Shown: positions 25,101 through 33,879 of the stretch, one piece after another
Layout: each line of letters starts with the position of its first letter
How positions within the stretch are numbered: position 1 is the stretch's first letter
Virus record (IMG/VR): IMGVR_UViG_3300028840_000517
Location: 1 to 44,297 of that record
Direction: 5' to 3' (one strand)
DNA length: 44,297 bases
Origin: a virus
The notes under the pieces: model-generated
What the model was told of the DNA's origin: nothing
Database searches by the model: none
What the model saw: the letters and a program-made list of their open reading frames with translations, nothing else
Position numbers and translations under genes: made by a program

Positions 25101-25594
25101 ACCAAGGCCCCGCCCGGAATGAGCGTGGGCAGGTCGAACACGGCGGCTCCTACCTGCAATGGAAGCGATACCCAGCCAGCCGCCGCCAGCGTCTCGTCGT
25201 TCTTGCGAACACGTTCGCTGTTGGCAATCGCTGCCTGATACATTTGCTCGTTGAACGCGCCTTGCTCAACCAGCATGGCGAAGTCGTCTTGGCGTCCGTC
25301 CTGCGTGGCCCGCTCCCACAAGCCGAAGCTGGGGTCCGGGGTCCGGTCGATACCGTTGCGCTCGTCAGCGTTGAGCGAGCCAATCGTGTTCCCTTCCTCC
25401 CACGCGGCCTGCCACGTATCAGCAAGGCTCGGCGTATTCGGGATACCCTCCGGGATATTGGGCTGCGGCAGTTCGGGGCCTGCTGTCTCGAAGTTCGACG
25501 GCAGGTTGGTCGCCCATGACTTGTTGAGGTCGGGGGCGGGGGTCGTGTTCCCCTGCGCCGCCCAGAACTCGTCAAGCGTCATCGCTCCATTCAT
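22106..25594 (-). CDS. Large internal virion (DNA ejection) protein
   Basis: The protein has 1162 residues. It occupies the place of T7 gp16 just before the fibre gene. An N-terminal acidic and helical segment leads to a Gly/Ala-rich amphipathic stretch (about 140-235, SLPLQVGAAVF to GVGGAAVLGGLGGG) that could insert into membrane. Long charged helices follow, then a block near the C-terminus (NWGKMLLQFKSFMLSANRRLF, then LAQHIVLGTAMGAVVAWAKV) seen in podovirus ejection proteins. T7-like ejection proteins leave the capsid and form a channel through the envelope. No enzyme motif was seen. It overlaps its upstream neighbour by four bases. Confidence 0.8.
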   Translation of the reverse strand: MNGAMTLDEFWAAQGNTTPAPDLNKSWATNLPSNFETAGPELPQPNIPEGIPNTPSLADTWQAAWEEGNTIGSLNADERNGIDRTPDPSFGLWERATQDGRQDDFAMLVEQGAFNEQMYQAAIANSERVRKNDETLAAAGWVSLPLQVGAAVFDLPTLIPGGALVRGARLGYSTARTAGVGAAMAATSGAAQEAALYATQIDRDGTKWLYGVGGAAVLGGLGGGVMAKLASNAELDLIGKELVEDLTASQVADPEKIAARAIESLRARNAGAAEVELTVKDFQIAGVTARQTAKFMSRMGIDPTAQVMTSNSVEAQKVLHGLIETSLVTEQNKAGITNFTGDTGGPVEAEIRELRGVLGVAHIEADSMHREMVKSGVNMKQDDFYEAVGKAMRRGDEDVNGNPFVTRAAKRFREVADEIKRRGNEAGMWDTEMWVDFRTGLITNDASKAMDPTTGKLSTYLHRVYDQTKLVDDGVRFKKIVNDWLDGILPAETIVDADSGRTLINPAWEELFSDVNEVVSRQKYVEGLVEEIHDRLTGRFTGSDEFHPWQIPDARGPLKDRVLAIPDHMIEDWLESDARIVMQRYTRIASGEIGLRKRFGSATMKNQIADIDAEYKTLEEAARAAGDNQKALKLRKERDKVVRNIEAFRDMARGVYGRSAQQGAAGTATRSLLTFNFMTSLGGVALSSLPDLAALVGKHGPQAILTQLLPALATNFRGLKLAKRELQLAGTALEVLNNRRLQEISEVLEHNVALSKAERGMYAASSMFAKLTGLPHWNDAVKTMAGTMSMNRLVDVSRGFNKANAIDKGWYTQLGLTAGDAKTIASLVDAGVIKKDGTLWDVNTNAWLDESITGVDKIRAKYADTMTRTQKALDDLIAERKAQPRAIDKKTGELNKSAQRDIAKYTREHELRKAELQSEMLRRIDVAEKDIREVQRRFRWAMAGDTDRAIVTPGMGDRPLWAATNWGKMLLQFKSFMLSANRRLFQSGLQGRQLWLAQHIVLGTAMGAVVAWAKVAEREGTDEANKLFDNPGKLIASGFDRSGTVPFVMEVSNAIGKQYGYNPIMDGASAIAGDKGNMKVDASRAAAQNAVGVWLGPSVGTLNDIAKISDGLVKFALRTDDVKKSHVNAFFRQLPYDGLPYWRWYVENYARPGIYDQLGIEE

Positions 25595-28500
25595 GGCCTG
25601 TTCCTCGGTGCTGCCCCCTGCGGGCCTTGCTTGAGTATGGTGTCAACGGCCTGCTGCGCCAGCCCCGGAGCCTGCGGAACCGGGCGCGGCTTGCGCGCCG
25701 GAGTATTCGCCCGCTGCCGCTCCAAGTCAGGCGTGAAGAAATTCCCGATGGCTTCGGACAGCGGACCCGAAGGCACTCCGGCGTTTTCCTGCCCCGGCAT
25801 ACCCGGCTGCATCAGTTGCTCGGTCACGTTGGGGCCGGAACGGATCGCGGGGGGCCGGGGGGCCGTGGTCTGCTCGCTGATGATCTCCTGCTGCGCGGCC
25901 TGCTCCCGGCGCTGTTCTTCCAGTTCCAGCGCCCGTTCCTCGGTCATGCTCTTGGCCTCGTCCCGGATGGTCTTCATGTCCAGCACGACGGTCGTGGTTC
26001 CCATCAGCACGTCGTTGCTGTCGAACGCCGCGACTTCGAGGGGGATATACCGATCCCCCCGCTGCATGGCGGACGCTGCTGCCGGGGTCGTGGTCGGAAC
26101 CCACCGCTGGCCGGGGGCGAACCGCTCTCCGAACATGCGCTGTAGCACCGGCTCGACAGCCATCTTCACATAGTCGTGACCCTTGACCGGGGTGACGTTG
26201 CCCATGAAGTCTGTCTCGAAGCCAGTTTGCAGCTTGGGCAGGTAGCGGTCGATGGGCCGGTACTGGGGGCCGGGGGACTGTTCCCCGCCGTAGGTGCCTG
26301 CGGCTGGCTCCCCGTAGACCGTGTCGAACTCGGCCTTGGCCTGCGCCAAGAGCGTTTCGTCGTTGGGCATCTTGCCCGTACGCACCATGAGGGTTTCCAC
26401 GATATCGCGGTAGACGCCCTGCAAAGCCGTGGCCTGCATGACGTTGCCCCCCTCCACGCTTGCGGCGGGCAGCAAGTCCTGTTCGACCAGCCCTTCCAGT
26501 GACGTCACCTTGTCCAGTTCCTTTTTCACGAAGTCGTTCTTGAGGAACTGCCGACGCTTTTCGAGTTCTTCGGGGGCGTACCGGCGGATCATTTCGTTCT
26601 TGGCGTCTTGCTCGTTCATCCGCTGGCGCAGCATGTTGTATTCGATACCGGCGTCGCGGGCGAACTTACCGTTGTCCCCCTTGAACAGTTCGGGGGCGTT
26701 GGCAGCGAGATCAGCGATGAGGCCGATACCAGAAAGCGCCTTGACGTCCCCCGACGTGAGGCCGCTCTTGATATCCGCCGTCATGGTCTTCGGAATGTAC
26801 TGACCGGCCTGCAAGAACGCCGAGGCCCGCTCCATAGGCGCGCCCCCCGTCTTCCAACTGTCGCCGAAGGTCTGCTCGAAGGCCATGTCCGCGTACCGGG
26901 ACGCGTTGCGGTCAGACGTGTCCACCCCAGCCCCCGACATGATATCGCGCAGTGCTTCACCGACGCCGATGGCTTCCTTGTTCTCCGTCTCGTACGCCTT
27001 GATAAGCTTTTCCTTGTCTTCCCACTCAAGACGGTCGTCGCTCTTGACCTCGTCAATAGAGAACGCGGCCCCCTGCGTGGCAATGTTCTCTTGGTACTGG
27101 TCAACGATGGCGTTGTACTGGGCGGTGTAGGCGTCAGCGGAAGCCTTGTTCTGCTGATCGGTCGCTGTCGCGGCGTTCTTGTAGAGGGCGCGACGCTGGT
27201 CAAGCGTCAGGCTGGCGTAGCGGGGGTCTGCTTCGCCCTGTGCAGCAAAGATTGCGCCGCCCGTAGCCTCTCCGCGTCCTTGTGCGATGGCATCCGCGAT
27301 GTGCTGCGGCATGCTGTTGCGGGACTTGTTCGGCCCCCACATGCCCGTGCGTACGTCATCGACGTGGATCGACGCGTTGCCGTGGCCGTACCAGCCGAGG
27401 CCCTTGAAGCCTGCTGCGGCGAAAGACCTGTAGAGCGCCGGAATGGCTTCCGGGTAGTTGTTGATGCTGACGGTCTGGCCTTTCTCGTCCACCACGTAGA
27501 TATCAGCCGCCTTGCCCCCGTGCTGGGCGCGGTGACGGTCGGAGCCGTGTTCGCCCATGCCGGAGTGGACGACGATCCGCCAGTTCGGGTTGATCTGTTC
27601 GACCGCGTAGGCCGCGCGCAGGGCAACGTATTCCTGCGGCTTGTGCGGACGCTTCTTGCCCGCGAGGTCATAGCTGATTTTGGAGCGCAGCCGCTCGGTG
27701 TCCTGTGGCGTGAACTTGGTGGGGTCCACGGCACGGCCCTGCTGCACGGGGGCTGTGTCCCCGCCGTACGCCTGTTGCAACTCTGCCTGCATCAGTTGCT
27801 CGGCACGGTTCTTGAGGTCGCCAACCGTGGCCACGCCACCAAACACCTTGCCGTTCTGATTGTAGACACTGGTCGGGTTGGCGTCTGGATCGTTACGCAG
27901 TGCATACTCAAGTGCCTGCATGATGGGCGTGTCGTCCGACATGCCCGCGACGGTGCTGCCGCCGTAGGTGCCGAGCAAGTGCATCATGTAGTATTCGCCC
28001 TTGGACGGGTCACGACCATGCTTCTGCTGGAAGGCACTGATCGACCGTTGCATGTAGCGCATGCCGGTCTGTATCTGGTTGCCGACCCCCGCCCCCCGGA
28101 CGCCCCCCAGTTCCCGCGCGGTTCCCGGCTTCGTCTGGAACAGGCCATACGCCCCCGAATTTTCGTTGACGGCCTGCGGGTTGAACTTGCTTTCCATCTG
28201 GGCGACGGCAATAGCAAGTTCCGGGTCAATGCCGTTGGCCAGCGCCGCGTCGTAGACGGCCTGCTTGTACGGAGCGTCAGGGCGCGGCATGCCAAGCGTC
28301 TTGGCCATACCGTTCTTGTCTGTCCCCTGTATCAGTTCGAGTTCGCGCGCCAGTTCCTCGCGGCTCTGCGCCCGCAGCATGCCCTCTTTCTGCGGCTCGG
28401 TCAGGTAGCGCGAGTTCCGCACAAGGTTCTCGTAGCGTGAACGGTTCATGTCGTTCATGTCAGGATCGACACCGACCGTCGTCAGGCTTTCCTCGCCAAG

Positions 28501-29007
28501 CCGCTTCAAGTAGTCCAGTTCGTAGGTCTGGCCAAGCTGGAACTCTTTCTGCCGCAGCCGTGTCGAGCCGCCGAGTTCGATGCGCCGCTTGCCTTCCTGC
28601 AAGCGCGCTGCCTGTTCGTAGTTGCCAGCCTTGTTGAGCCGGTCGATCTCGGCGTCCACGGACGGCGCACCCTGCGCGGCGTAGGCTACGCCGCTGTCGT
28701 GGTAGCCCGTACCCATTTCGTCCATGCCAACTGCCGCAGCCTCGTCGGCCTTCGCCCACTGCTGCTGGTAGGTGAACAGGGTATTGTCGGCCTGCCAAGC
28801 GTCGTACTTTTGCTGATCGGCTTCTGCCCGCGCCGTAGCCACCTTTTGCTGCCGTCCAAGCGCCGATCCCAGCGACCCTATAGCGCCGCCGAGGTTCTGG
28901 ACGGCGCGACCGACCATTGCGCCGCCCGTGTCAGTGTTCGGGATGCGACGTGTCGAGTTGATGACCGGGTCGGCCATCACGTCAAGGGGTCCGGGAATAC
29001 GTGCCAT
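25591..29007 (-). CDS. Internal virion protein with lytic transglycosylase and M15-like peptidase domains
   Basis: The protein has 1138 residues. Residues about 248-350 form an SLT lytic transglycosylase: AVAQMESKFNPQAV with catalytic E272, then NSGAYGLFQTKPGTA. A second domain at about 440-560 shows a peptidase M15/VanY-like zinc pattern: SDRHRAQHGGKAADIYV (H496, D502) and, later, GWYGHGNASIHVDDV (H548). The flanks are long helical, Gln/Ala/Glu-rich regions typical of ejectosome proteins. Both domains would cut peptidoglycan, glycan and peptide respectively, to let the ejection apparatus through the cell wall. The first call is firm; the second rests on the metal-ligand pattern and spacing is slightly unusual. 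Confidence 0.85.
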   Translation of the reverse strand: MARIPGPLDVMADPVINSTRRIPNTDTGGAMVGRAVQNLGGAIGSLGSALGRQQKVATARAEADQQKYDAWQADNTLFTYQQQWAKADEAAAVGMDEMGTGYHDSGVAYAAQGAPSVDAEIDRLNKAGNYEQAARLQEGKRRIELGGSTRLRQKEFQLGQTYELDYLKRLGEESLTTVGVDPDMNDMNRSRYENLVRNSRYLTEPQKEGMLRAQSREELARELELIQGTDKNGMAKTLGMPRPDAPYKQAVYDAALANGIDPELAIAVAQMESKFNPQAVNENSGAYGLFQTKPGTARELGGVRGAGVGNQIQTGMRYMQRSISAFQQKHGRDPSKGEYYMMHLLGTYGGSTVAGMSDDTPIMQALEYALRNDPDANPTSVYNQNGKVFGGVATVGDLKNRAEQLMQAELQQAYGGDTAPVQQGRAVDPTKFTPQDTERLRSKISYDLAGKKRPHKPQEYVALRAAYAVEQINPNWRIVVHSGMGEHGSDRHRAQHGGKAADIYVVDEKGQTVSINNYPEAIPALYRSFAAAGFKGLGWYGHGNASIHVDDVRTGMWGPNKSRNSMPQHIADAIAQGRGEATGGAIFAAQGEADPRYASLTLDQRRALYKNAATATDQQNKASADAYTAQYNAIVDQYQENIATQGAAFSIDEVKSDDRLEWEDKEKLIKAYETENKEAIGVGEALRDIMSGAGVDTSDRNASRYADMAFEQTFGDSWKTGGAPMERASAFLQAGQYIPKTMTADIKSGLTSGDVKALSGIGLIADLAANAPELFKGDNGKFARDAGIEYNMLRQRMNEQDAKNEMIRRYAPEELEKRRQFLKNDFVKKELDKVTSLEGLVEQDLLPAASVEGGNVMQATALQGVYRDIVETLMVRTGKMPNDETLLAQAKAEFDTVYGEPAAGTYGGEQSPGPQYRPIDRYLPKLQTGFETDFMGNVTPVKGHDYVKMAVEPVLQRMFGERFAPGQRWVPTTTPAAASAMQRGDRYIPLEVAAFDSNDVLMGTTTVVLDMKTIRDEAKSMTEERALELEEQRREQAAQQEIISEQTTAPRPPAIRSGPNVTEQLMQPGMPGQENAGVPSGPLSEAIGNFFTPDLERQRANTPARKPRPVPQAPGLAQQAVDTILKQGPQGAAPRNRP

Positions 29008-29019
29008 CGGTGCTTTGCC

Positions 29020-29619
29020 TTATCTGATGAAACCGGATGCGTCGCGTAGCCCAGCGTTCACCATGCCGCCGCCACTGATCACGATGGGTTGGGTGACAGC
29101 AATCGGTGTAGCCTGTGGTGTGCCAGCGCCGACGTAGGCTGACTGGAACGCGCCCCCGCCCCCGCCCCCGCCCATGCCCCCGACGGCTCCGCCAATGGCT
29201 CCGACGATGCTGCCCATCGCGTTAATCATTCCGGCTTTCTTGGCGTTCTCTGCCTGCATCCGGCTGACGCTGGCCTCGTACCTGTTGCGCTCGACTTCCT
29301 CGTTGCCTTCGATACGCCGAGCCTGCAAGTCCATGCTGCGTTCAAGAATGGTCGCTTCTGCCACGTCCAGCGGAGTGCCGCGCGTCGGGTCCACGCCAGC
29401 CGCGCCGTACTGGGCGACCTGCGAACCGAGCATGGCCTTGGTACGCCGCTTTTCCTGCGCGATCTGGTAGTTGGTCTTCATTTGCTCGACGGCAGCTTGG
29501 CGCTCTTGCCACTGCGCCTGCGCCTTCAAGCCCGCAGCCTGTGCGTTCGCAGCCTGTATGGCCCCCATAGCGGAGATAACCCCGCCGATCAGGCCAATCG
29601 CCATCATGGGCGCACACAT
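29020..29619 (-). CDS. Internal virion protein (T7 gp14-like)
   Basis: The protein has 199 residues. The N-terminus is small, hydrophobic and Gly/Ala-rich (MAIGLIGGVISAMGAIQAANAQ), followed by long Gln/Arg/Glu-rich helices and a Gly-rich C-terminal segment (MGSIVGAIGGAVGGMGGGGGG). T7 gp14, an ejected membrane pore component, is 196 residues with a similar build, and the gene has the same position between tail tube B and the large internal proteins. Start lies three bases after the tail tube B stop. The remainder of the protein has no enzyme motif. Confidence 0.82.
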   Translation of the reverse strand: MCAPMMAIGLIGGVISAMGAIQAANAQAAGLKAQAQWQERQAAVEQMKTNYQIAQEKRRTKAMLGSQVAQYGAAGVDPTRGTPLDVAEATILERSMDLQARRIEGNEEVERNRYEASVSRMQAENAKKAGMINAMGSIVGAIGGAVGGMGGGGGGGAFQSAYVGAGTPQATPIAVTQPIVISGGGMVNAGLRDASGFIR

Positions 29620-29622
29620 TGA

Positions 29623-32226
29623 TCAGCCTCCTTGCTTCAAGCTACGTCCCGGCTCCCGGTCCACCATGATGCTGATGGCCCGAACAATGCAGGGGTGCGG
29701 TTCGTCTGACACAATTTCGATCTCGCCGCCACCGTCCCAACTATCGTCTATGTTGACGGTCTTGTCGCCAGTGAAAAGCGGCACATAGCTGTCCATCAGC
29801 ATTTCGCCTTCACGCAAGATCATTTCTTCCGCTTGAATGCCGGTGGTCAGAGAGTTGAATAGCCACTCGTAGAGGTCGGTGTTCGAGTACAGGCTCATGG
29901 TCTGCTTGAGCAAGTCTTCCGCTGCTATATCAGACACGCCAGACTGGACGCGCACGGAGCGAGAGTTCAAGAAACTGACGGTCACGCCGTCCACGCGGAC
30001 CTTGCGGCCATAGCCGGAACCGTCCTCGACGTCGATTGCAGCGGGGGGCAGCATCTTGGCGTGGGCCTTGTACGGTATCCCGACGAGGGCGTATGTGACT
30101 GGCATGGAGAGTTCGATTTGCCCCCCGACCACGACGTATTCCTCTTGAGCCGGATGCGCGATGAACTGGTCGCCGGGGGTCGCGTCCCAGCCGTAGACCC
30201 GTACCGTCTGGCCCTCAAGGTGAGACAGGCCCGTGATGATGTTTGTCGCCGCGCCGGAGTACGGCAAGGCGCTGTCGAGGAACCAAGCGTCAGCGTCGGT
30301 CCCGTAGTCGAACGGGCGCTCAAGGCGTTCGATATAGTGCTGCCAGCGGTCGTCAATGTAGCGGCGCATGAGCAAGTACGTGGCGTCCGTACCAAGTTCG
30401 GGGATCGTGGCGATGGACATGACCTCGGCATTGGGGAAGTCAAACAGGCCAAAGCCCACGACCTGCTGGGCGCGTTCGTAGGTCATGGCCATCATGTCGC
30501 CGTCGCCATTGACGATGTAGATGACGTCCAGCGGCACTTGGCTGAAAGACAAGTCCCGCACCTTGGACTTGAACAGATGGTCCGCAAGCACGGCGACATT
30601 CGGGGCGTCGTAGCCGTTAAGCTGGGCGTCATAGACGAGTTCGTGGAACGTCTGGCCGTGGAAGCCGGGGAACAGGACGATGGGGCCGACGCGCACCGGC
30701 TGCTGTTTGGGTTGTGCGCCGAAGCCCGCATGCTTTTTCTGCCGGATGCTGGTAGGCGTGATGACGTTGTTCTCGGTCCCCGCGATGGACAATACGTTGT
30801 CCGTCGTGGCCACCATGAGCATGTCCTCGACTTCCCGGAGCCATTCGATCTGATCCTGCCGTGACCCCGCCACCGTGACCGTGATCGGACTGTCGTCGGA
30901 CAGGGGGTCCGGCAACTCGAAGTCCTCGTAGTCCCCGGACGCGGACATGAACACGGTACGCGGCTGGGCCTTGGTCCCCGCAAACGTCAGGCGCTCTTGG
31001 AATATGGTGACGGACTTCGGGTAGCCGGAGTTCTCGGAGAACGCGCCAAGCTGCCAAGCGCGAGACGTCTTGTCCTCCCAAATCCAGAACCCCTCCCACG
31101 TACCGTTGGCCGTGGTGGAGTTAACGATCCCCGTGATGGTGAATATCCGCCAGAACCCGTCCTGCCCCTGCCACCGGACCTGCCGACCAACGTCCCCGGC
31201 GTTAAGCCCTTCCCCCCGGTTGACGTTGTCGGTGTTCAAAAAGTCGATGCTGCCGGGGCGACCCTTGAACGAGAAGTTGACGTGGCCGATGGCGTGGTTC
31301 TCTTTCTCGCCGTTGCCCTTTGTCACGTCCAGCCGCAGGTAGCGGTACGCCTTGTCATTGTCGAAGTAGTAGGCGCGTGTCTCGCCGCGCTGCCAGTCGC
31401 TTTCAGCGAAGCGCCGGTCAAGCACGACCCACGGGCCGCTGGTGCTGTTGGCCCCCTCAAGCGTCCACTCACGCGGATACGTGTAGACCACGCGAGACTG
31501 ATCATCCCAAGCAATCGTTGCCCCGGTGATGATGTAGCCGTTGCATGGGTACGCGTTGAAGCCGAGGTCGTAACGAAGCCAGTAGCCGTGGTTCTTGCTG
31601 TTCCAGCGCCAATAGACACCGACATTCTCAACCAACGTATTGCTGGCCCCGCTGCCTTGGTTGGACGTCGCGCTGATTGAAGGCTTCAACAGGCCGTTCG
31701 GGTCGATATCGTTGTCGCTGTCGTTGACGTCCAGCCACGGGCCATTCTTGATGTTGAGCGGCACGATCCGCCAATCTGTTTCACCGCGCCGTTCCAGCTT
31801 GTGTATCGGGTAGTCCGGGTGGACAAGATACACCACGTCCGCAGACTGGGTTCCAGTCAGCCGGTCCAAGTCCTCCGCGTTGTATGGCGTCTGGATCGTG
31901 TAGCGGACACCGGGGGAACTTTCCACCACGCCGCCTTGGTAGATGAAGCCTAGCTGCTGGTCCCCGAACTCAAGGACATACGCTTGCGTCTCCGAGAACG
32001 TGAACGGCATGAGTTTGCCGATGGGGCTGGTATTGTTCGCCGGATTGAGGGCGGCGGGTGTGACCCAACGCGTCCCCGACCGCTTCTGGATACCGCCGGG
32101 GACCATGACCGAAAAGTTCCGGCACAGCTTGAGGCCCTGCCGGAATATCTGGCTGTCAACGCGAGCATGCAGCTTGGGGGAAAGTTCCCCCTTGCTCATT
32201 GTCGCCTGTATCAGATGGACGTCCAA
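29623..32226 (-). CDS. Tail tubular protein B (T7 gp12-like nozzle)
   Basis: The protein has 867 residues (T7 gp12 has 794). The N-terminus has the family opening: QATMSKGELSPKLHARVD, then LCRNFSVMVPGGIQKRSGTRWV. Beta-rich blocks follow, including EFGDQQLGFIYQGG and YPKSVTIFQERLTFAGTKAQPRTVFMS. It forms the tail nozzle that docks the adaptor ring and fibres. It lies one base after tail tubular protein A. An extra carbohydrate-binding-like stretch around residues 185-320 (WTLEGANSTSGPW, RYLRLDV) may explain the extra length, which is an inference from the pattern. Confidence 0.93.
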   Translation of the reverse strand: MDVHLIQATMSKGELSPKLHARVDSQIFRQGLKLCRNFSVMVPGGIQKRSGTRWVTPAALNPANNTSPIGKLMPFTFSETQAYVLEFGDQQLGFIYQGGVVESSPGVRYTIQTPYNAEDLDRLTGTQSADVVYLVHPDYPIHKLERRGETDWRIVPLNIKNGPWLDVNDSDNDIDPNGLLKPSISATSNQGSGASNTLVENVGVYWRWNSKNHGYWLRYDLGFNAYPCNGYIITGATIAWDDQSRVVYTYPREWTLEGANSTSGPWVVLDRRFAESDWQRGETRAYYFDNDKAYRYLRLDVTKGNGEKENHAIGHVNFSFKGRPGSIDFLNTDNVNRGEGLNAGDVGRQVRWQGQDGFWRIFTITGIVNSTTANGTWEGFWIWEDKTSRAWQLGAFSENSGYPKSVTIFQERLTFAGTKAQPRTVFMSASGDYEDFELPDPLSDDSPITVTVAGSRQDQIEWLREVEDMLMVATTDNVLSIAGTENNVITPTSIRQKKHAGFGAQPKQQPVRVGPIVLFPGFHGQTFHELVYDAQLNGYDAPNVAVLADHLFKSKVRDLSFSQVPLDVIYIVNGDGDMMAMTYERAQQVVGFGLFDFPNAEVMSIATIPELGTDATYLLMRRYIDDRWQHYIERLERPFDYGTDADAWFLDSALPYSGAATNIITGLSHLEGQTVRVYGWDATPGDQFIAHPAQEEYVVVGGQIELSMPVTYALVGIPYKAHAKMLPPAAIDVEDGSGYGRKVRVDGVTVSFLNSRSVRVQSGVSDIAAEDLLKQTMSLYSNTDLYEWLFNSLTTGIQAEEMILREGEMLMDSYVPLFTGDKTVNIDDSWDGGGEIEIVSDEPHPCIVRAISIMVDREPGRSLKQGG

Positions 32227-32227
32227 A

Positions 32228-32842
32228 TCAATACTCCGTCAGGCCAGAATAGTAGTAGCGGGCGTCGTCATAGGAAGTCGCGTATTGCTCGGCGTGGCTT
32301 CCCTCGGCAGCGTCGATGGACGCGGCCAAAGCTGCCGCCTGCGCTTGTTTCTGGTTAAGAATTTCCAGCATCGACGTCTTGCCCGTCATGGTGTGCGCGA
32401 TGCCGAAGGCCAGCTTCGTTGCGACCAGTTCGACAAAGTGGGCGGGCCACTCGGCGGGGTTCTCCACGACACGAATATACCGCACCTTGAGGGGGGCGGG
32501 GGCGTTGGTCAGAATGTAGTCCCCCTCGACCTGATGAGGGATGAGCCGTCCGTCCATGCGCCCCCCGTCCCGCAGGGGGAGAACGCGGAAACAATCCGAG
32601 GGCTTCTTGAAGCGGCGCGTCCACTCAAACGCGGGGGGCGTCGGGTCTTCGGGCAGGGACGCCCGCGTCATAGCGAACTTCCATATCTGCGTGTTCATCA
32701 CGTAGTTCCGGGTCGGAACGAAGTTGCGCTTCATCCACCGCGACGCCGCGCGGTTTTCATCCATATCAGTGATGGGCGCTTCCTTGACCATATCCAGTGC
32801 AAGGTTTGCCACTTCAACGGGCGTAGATACTGTCGGGACCAT
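32228..32842 (-). CDS. Tail tubular protein A (T7 gp11-like adaptor)
   Basis: The protein has 204 residues, close to the 196 of T7 gp11. It begins with a helix (VEVANLALDMVKEAPI), followed by ARG-rich NYVMNTQIWKFAMTRASLP, the FKKPSDCFRVLPL strand region, and ends in long helices (MLEILNQKQAQAAALAASIDAAEG). These are the features of the podovirus gatekeeper/adaptor that joins portal and nozzle. It is immediately upstream of tail tubular protein B. Confidence 0.9.
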   Translation of the reverse strand: MVPTVSTPVEVANLALDMVKEAPITDMDENRAASRWMKRNFVPTRNYVMNTQIWKFAMTRASLPEDPTPPAFEWTRRFKKPSDCFRVLPLRDGGRMDGRLIPHQVEGDYILTNAPAPLKVRYIRVVENPAEWPAHFVELVATKLAFGIAHTMTGKTSMLEILNQKQAQAAALAASIDAAEGSHAEQYATSYDDARYYYSGLTEY

Positions 32843-32843
32843 T

Positions 32844-32984
32844 TCACTTGCCTTTCTTCTTACCGCCGCCCTTGTACCCGCTGGCGTATGCTGCGCGGCC
32901 TTGGCGTTCGGCTTCGGCTTTGGTCTTGTAGACCTTGCCCTTGCTGCCCCACTTATATCCGCCTTTTACCTTGTGTACCGGCAT
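32844..32984 (-). CDS. Conserved small basic phage protein
   Basis: A 46-residue protein whose ATG overlaps the preceding stop (TAATG). It reads MPVHKVKGGYKWGSKGKVY, then KTKAEAERQGRAAYASGYK and a Lys/Gly tail. A small basic protein with this KVKGGY, SKGKVYKTKAEAERQGRA pattern recurs in many tailed phages without known role. Its size and charge suggest nucleic-acid or capsid contact. Confidence 0.75.
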   Translation of the reverse strand: MPVHKVKGGYKWGSKGKVYKTKAEAERQGRAAYASGYKGGGKKKGK

Positions 32985-33346
32985 TACTTGTCCACCAATG
33001 TCAGGTCTTCAAAGTCCTTCTTTTGAGACAAGGGCGGCAAAGACAGCGGGGCCATGTTCTGCGGGGCGGACTGCTTTTGCGGCGCGTAGTGCTGCTGCGG
33101 GTTTCTCAACGGTGTAAGGCAGTCCCGCATCAATTCCAGCGTCAATACCCTCATGTTCTCTTTTGCCTGCATGTCGATATAGACGAACGAGGCAATGAAC
33201 GCGGTGTTGAGCGCAAGTATGCCGATAACCAACGGGCTTCCCCGCAGGCTGTCCACGACATTGTTGGCCAAGCCACTCGGATTGTTTCTGTTCTCGTTAG
33301 GCAACGGCTGTCCCTCCGGGGTCGAGAAGGGCAACGGCCCGGTCAT
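32984..33346 (-). CDS. Single-TM protein of the lysis cassette (holin or spanin candidate)
   Basis: The protein has 120 residues: a polar N-terminus, one hydrophobic segment at about 37-57 (SPLVIGILALNTAFIASFVYI), then a charged helix (MQAKENMRVLTLELMRDCL) and a Pro/Gln-rich tail. Its start lies inside the end of the lysozyme gene, overlapping by 50 bases in another frame, which is frequent in phage lysis cassettes. One TM segment with a long C-terminal part suits an inner-membrane spanin or class III-like holin. I cannot choose between them. Confidence 0.68.
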   Translation of the reverse strand: MTGPLPFSTPEGQPLPNENRNNPSGLANNVVDSLRGSPLVIGILALNTAFIASFVYIDMQAKENMRVLTLELMRDCLTPLRNPQQHYAPQKQSAPQNMAPLSLPPLSQKKDFEDLTLVDK

Positions 33347-33866
33347 GTTTGATTACAGTACCTTCGCGCCACTTGACGCGTCCGTTCGCGTCCGCTGTGT
33401 AGAGCGGTATGTCGCCCGTAGGGTACTTCCCGGTAAGCAACAAGTCACACTCCTGACGGCGACGCTCAATAATCTCCGGGGGCTTGCGCCACTGCATGAA
33501 TGCCTTTTCAATCTCCGGGTTCGATGCGTGGTTATTCCACAACTTCACCCAACTGGCCCTGCCGATTGCCCCGGTATTGTAGTGGAACGACACCGCAGCG
33601 TCGAACTCGTGCTGTTCCGGCTTGCGCTTCTGCATGGCAAGGTTCACGCCCCGCTCGTACTTGATAAGCGTGTCCAAGAATATCTCGAACACCTTGTCCA
33701 CCGGAATGTCCCCGGTGAACTTTTCCGGGTTGTACGGTGAGTTCGGCAAGGCGTGTTTCGTTGCGCCAATGCCGATTGTCCATACGCCGACGCTGTCCTT
33801 GTAACGGTTTGTAACAACCGCTTCATGGTGGGCTAGGGCGAGCATTCCGCGTATGGACGTTCTCAT
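33297..33866 (-). CDS. Endolysin, GH24 (T4-type) lysozyme
   Basis: Start chosen at 33866, 13 bases after the upstream stop, giving 189 residues. The catalytic triad pattern Glu-x8-Asp-x5-Thr is exact: E15, D24 and T30 in HHEAVVTNRYKDSVGVWTIG. It cleaves the glycan strand of peptidoglycan. No signal peptide or SAR segment is seen, so release should need the holin candidate next to it. The FHYNTGAIGRASW block typical of GH24 is also present. Confidence 0.93.
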   Translation of the reverse strand: MRTSIRGMLALAHHEAVVTNRYKDSVGVWTIGIGATKHALPNSPYNPEKFTGDIPVDKVFEIFLDTLIKYERGVNLAMQKRKPEQHEFDAAVSFHYNTGAIGRASWVKLWNNHASNPEIEKAFMQWRKPPEIIERRRQECDLLLTGKYPTGDIPLYTADANGRVKWREGTVIKHDRAVALLDPGGTAVA

Positions 33867-33879
33867 GGTCAACCTGCTG

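Noticed and set aside
26608-28440. Plus-strand open frame of 610 codons
   Set aside because: Shadow of the minus-strand 1138-residue virion protein: no ribosome site, no domain, and the minus strand has a clear SLT domain.
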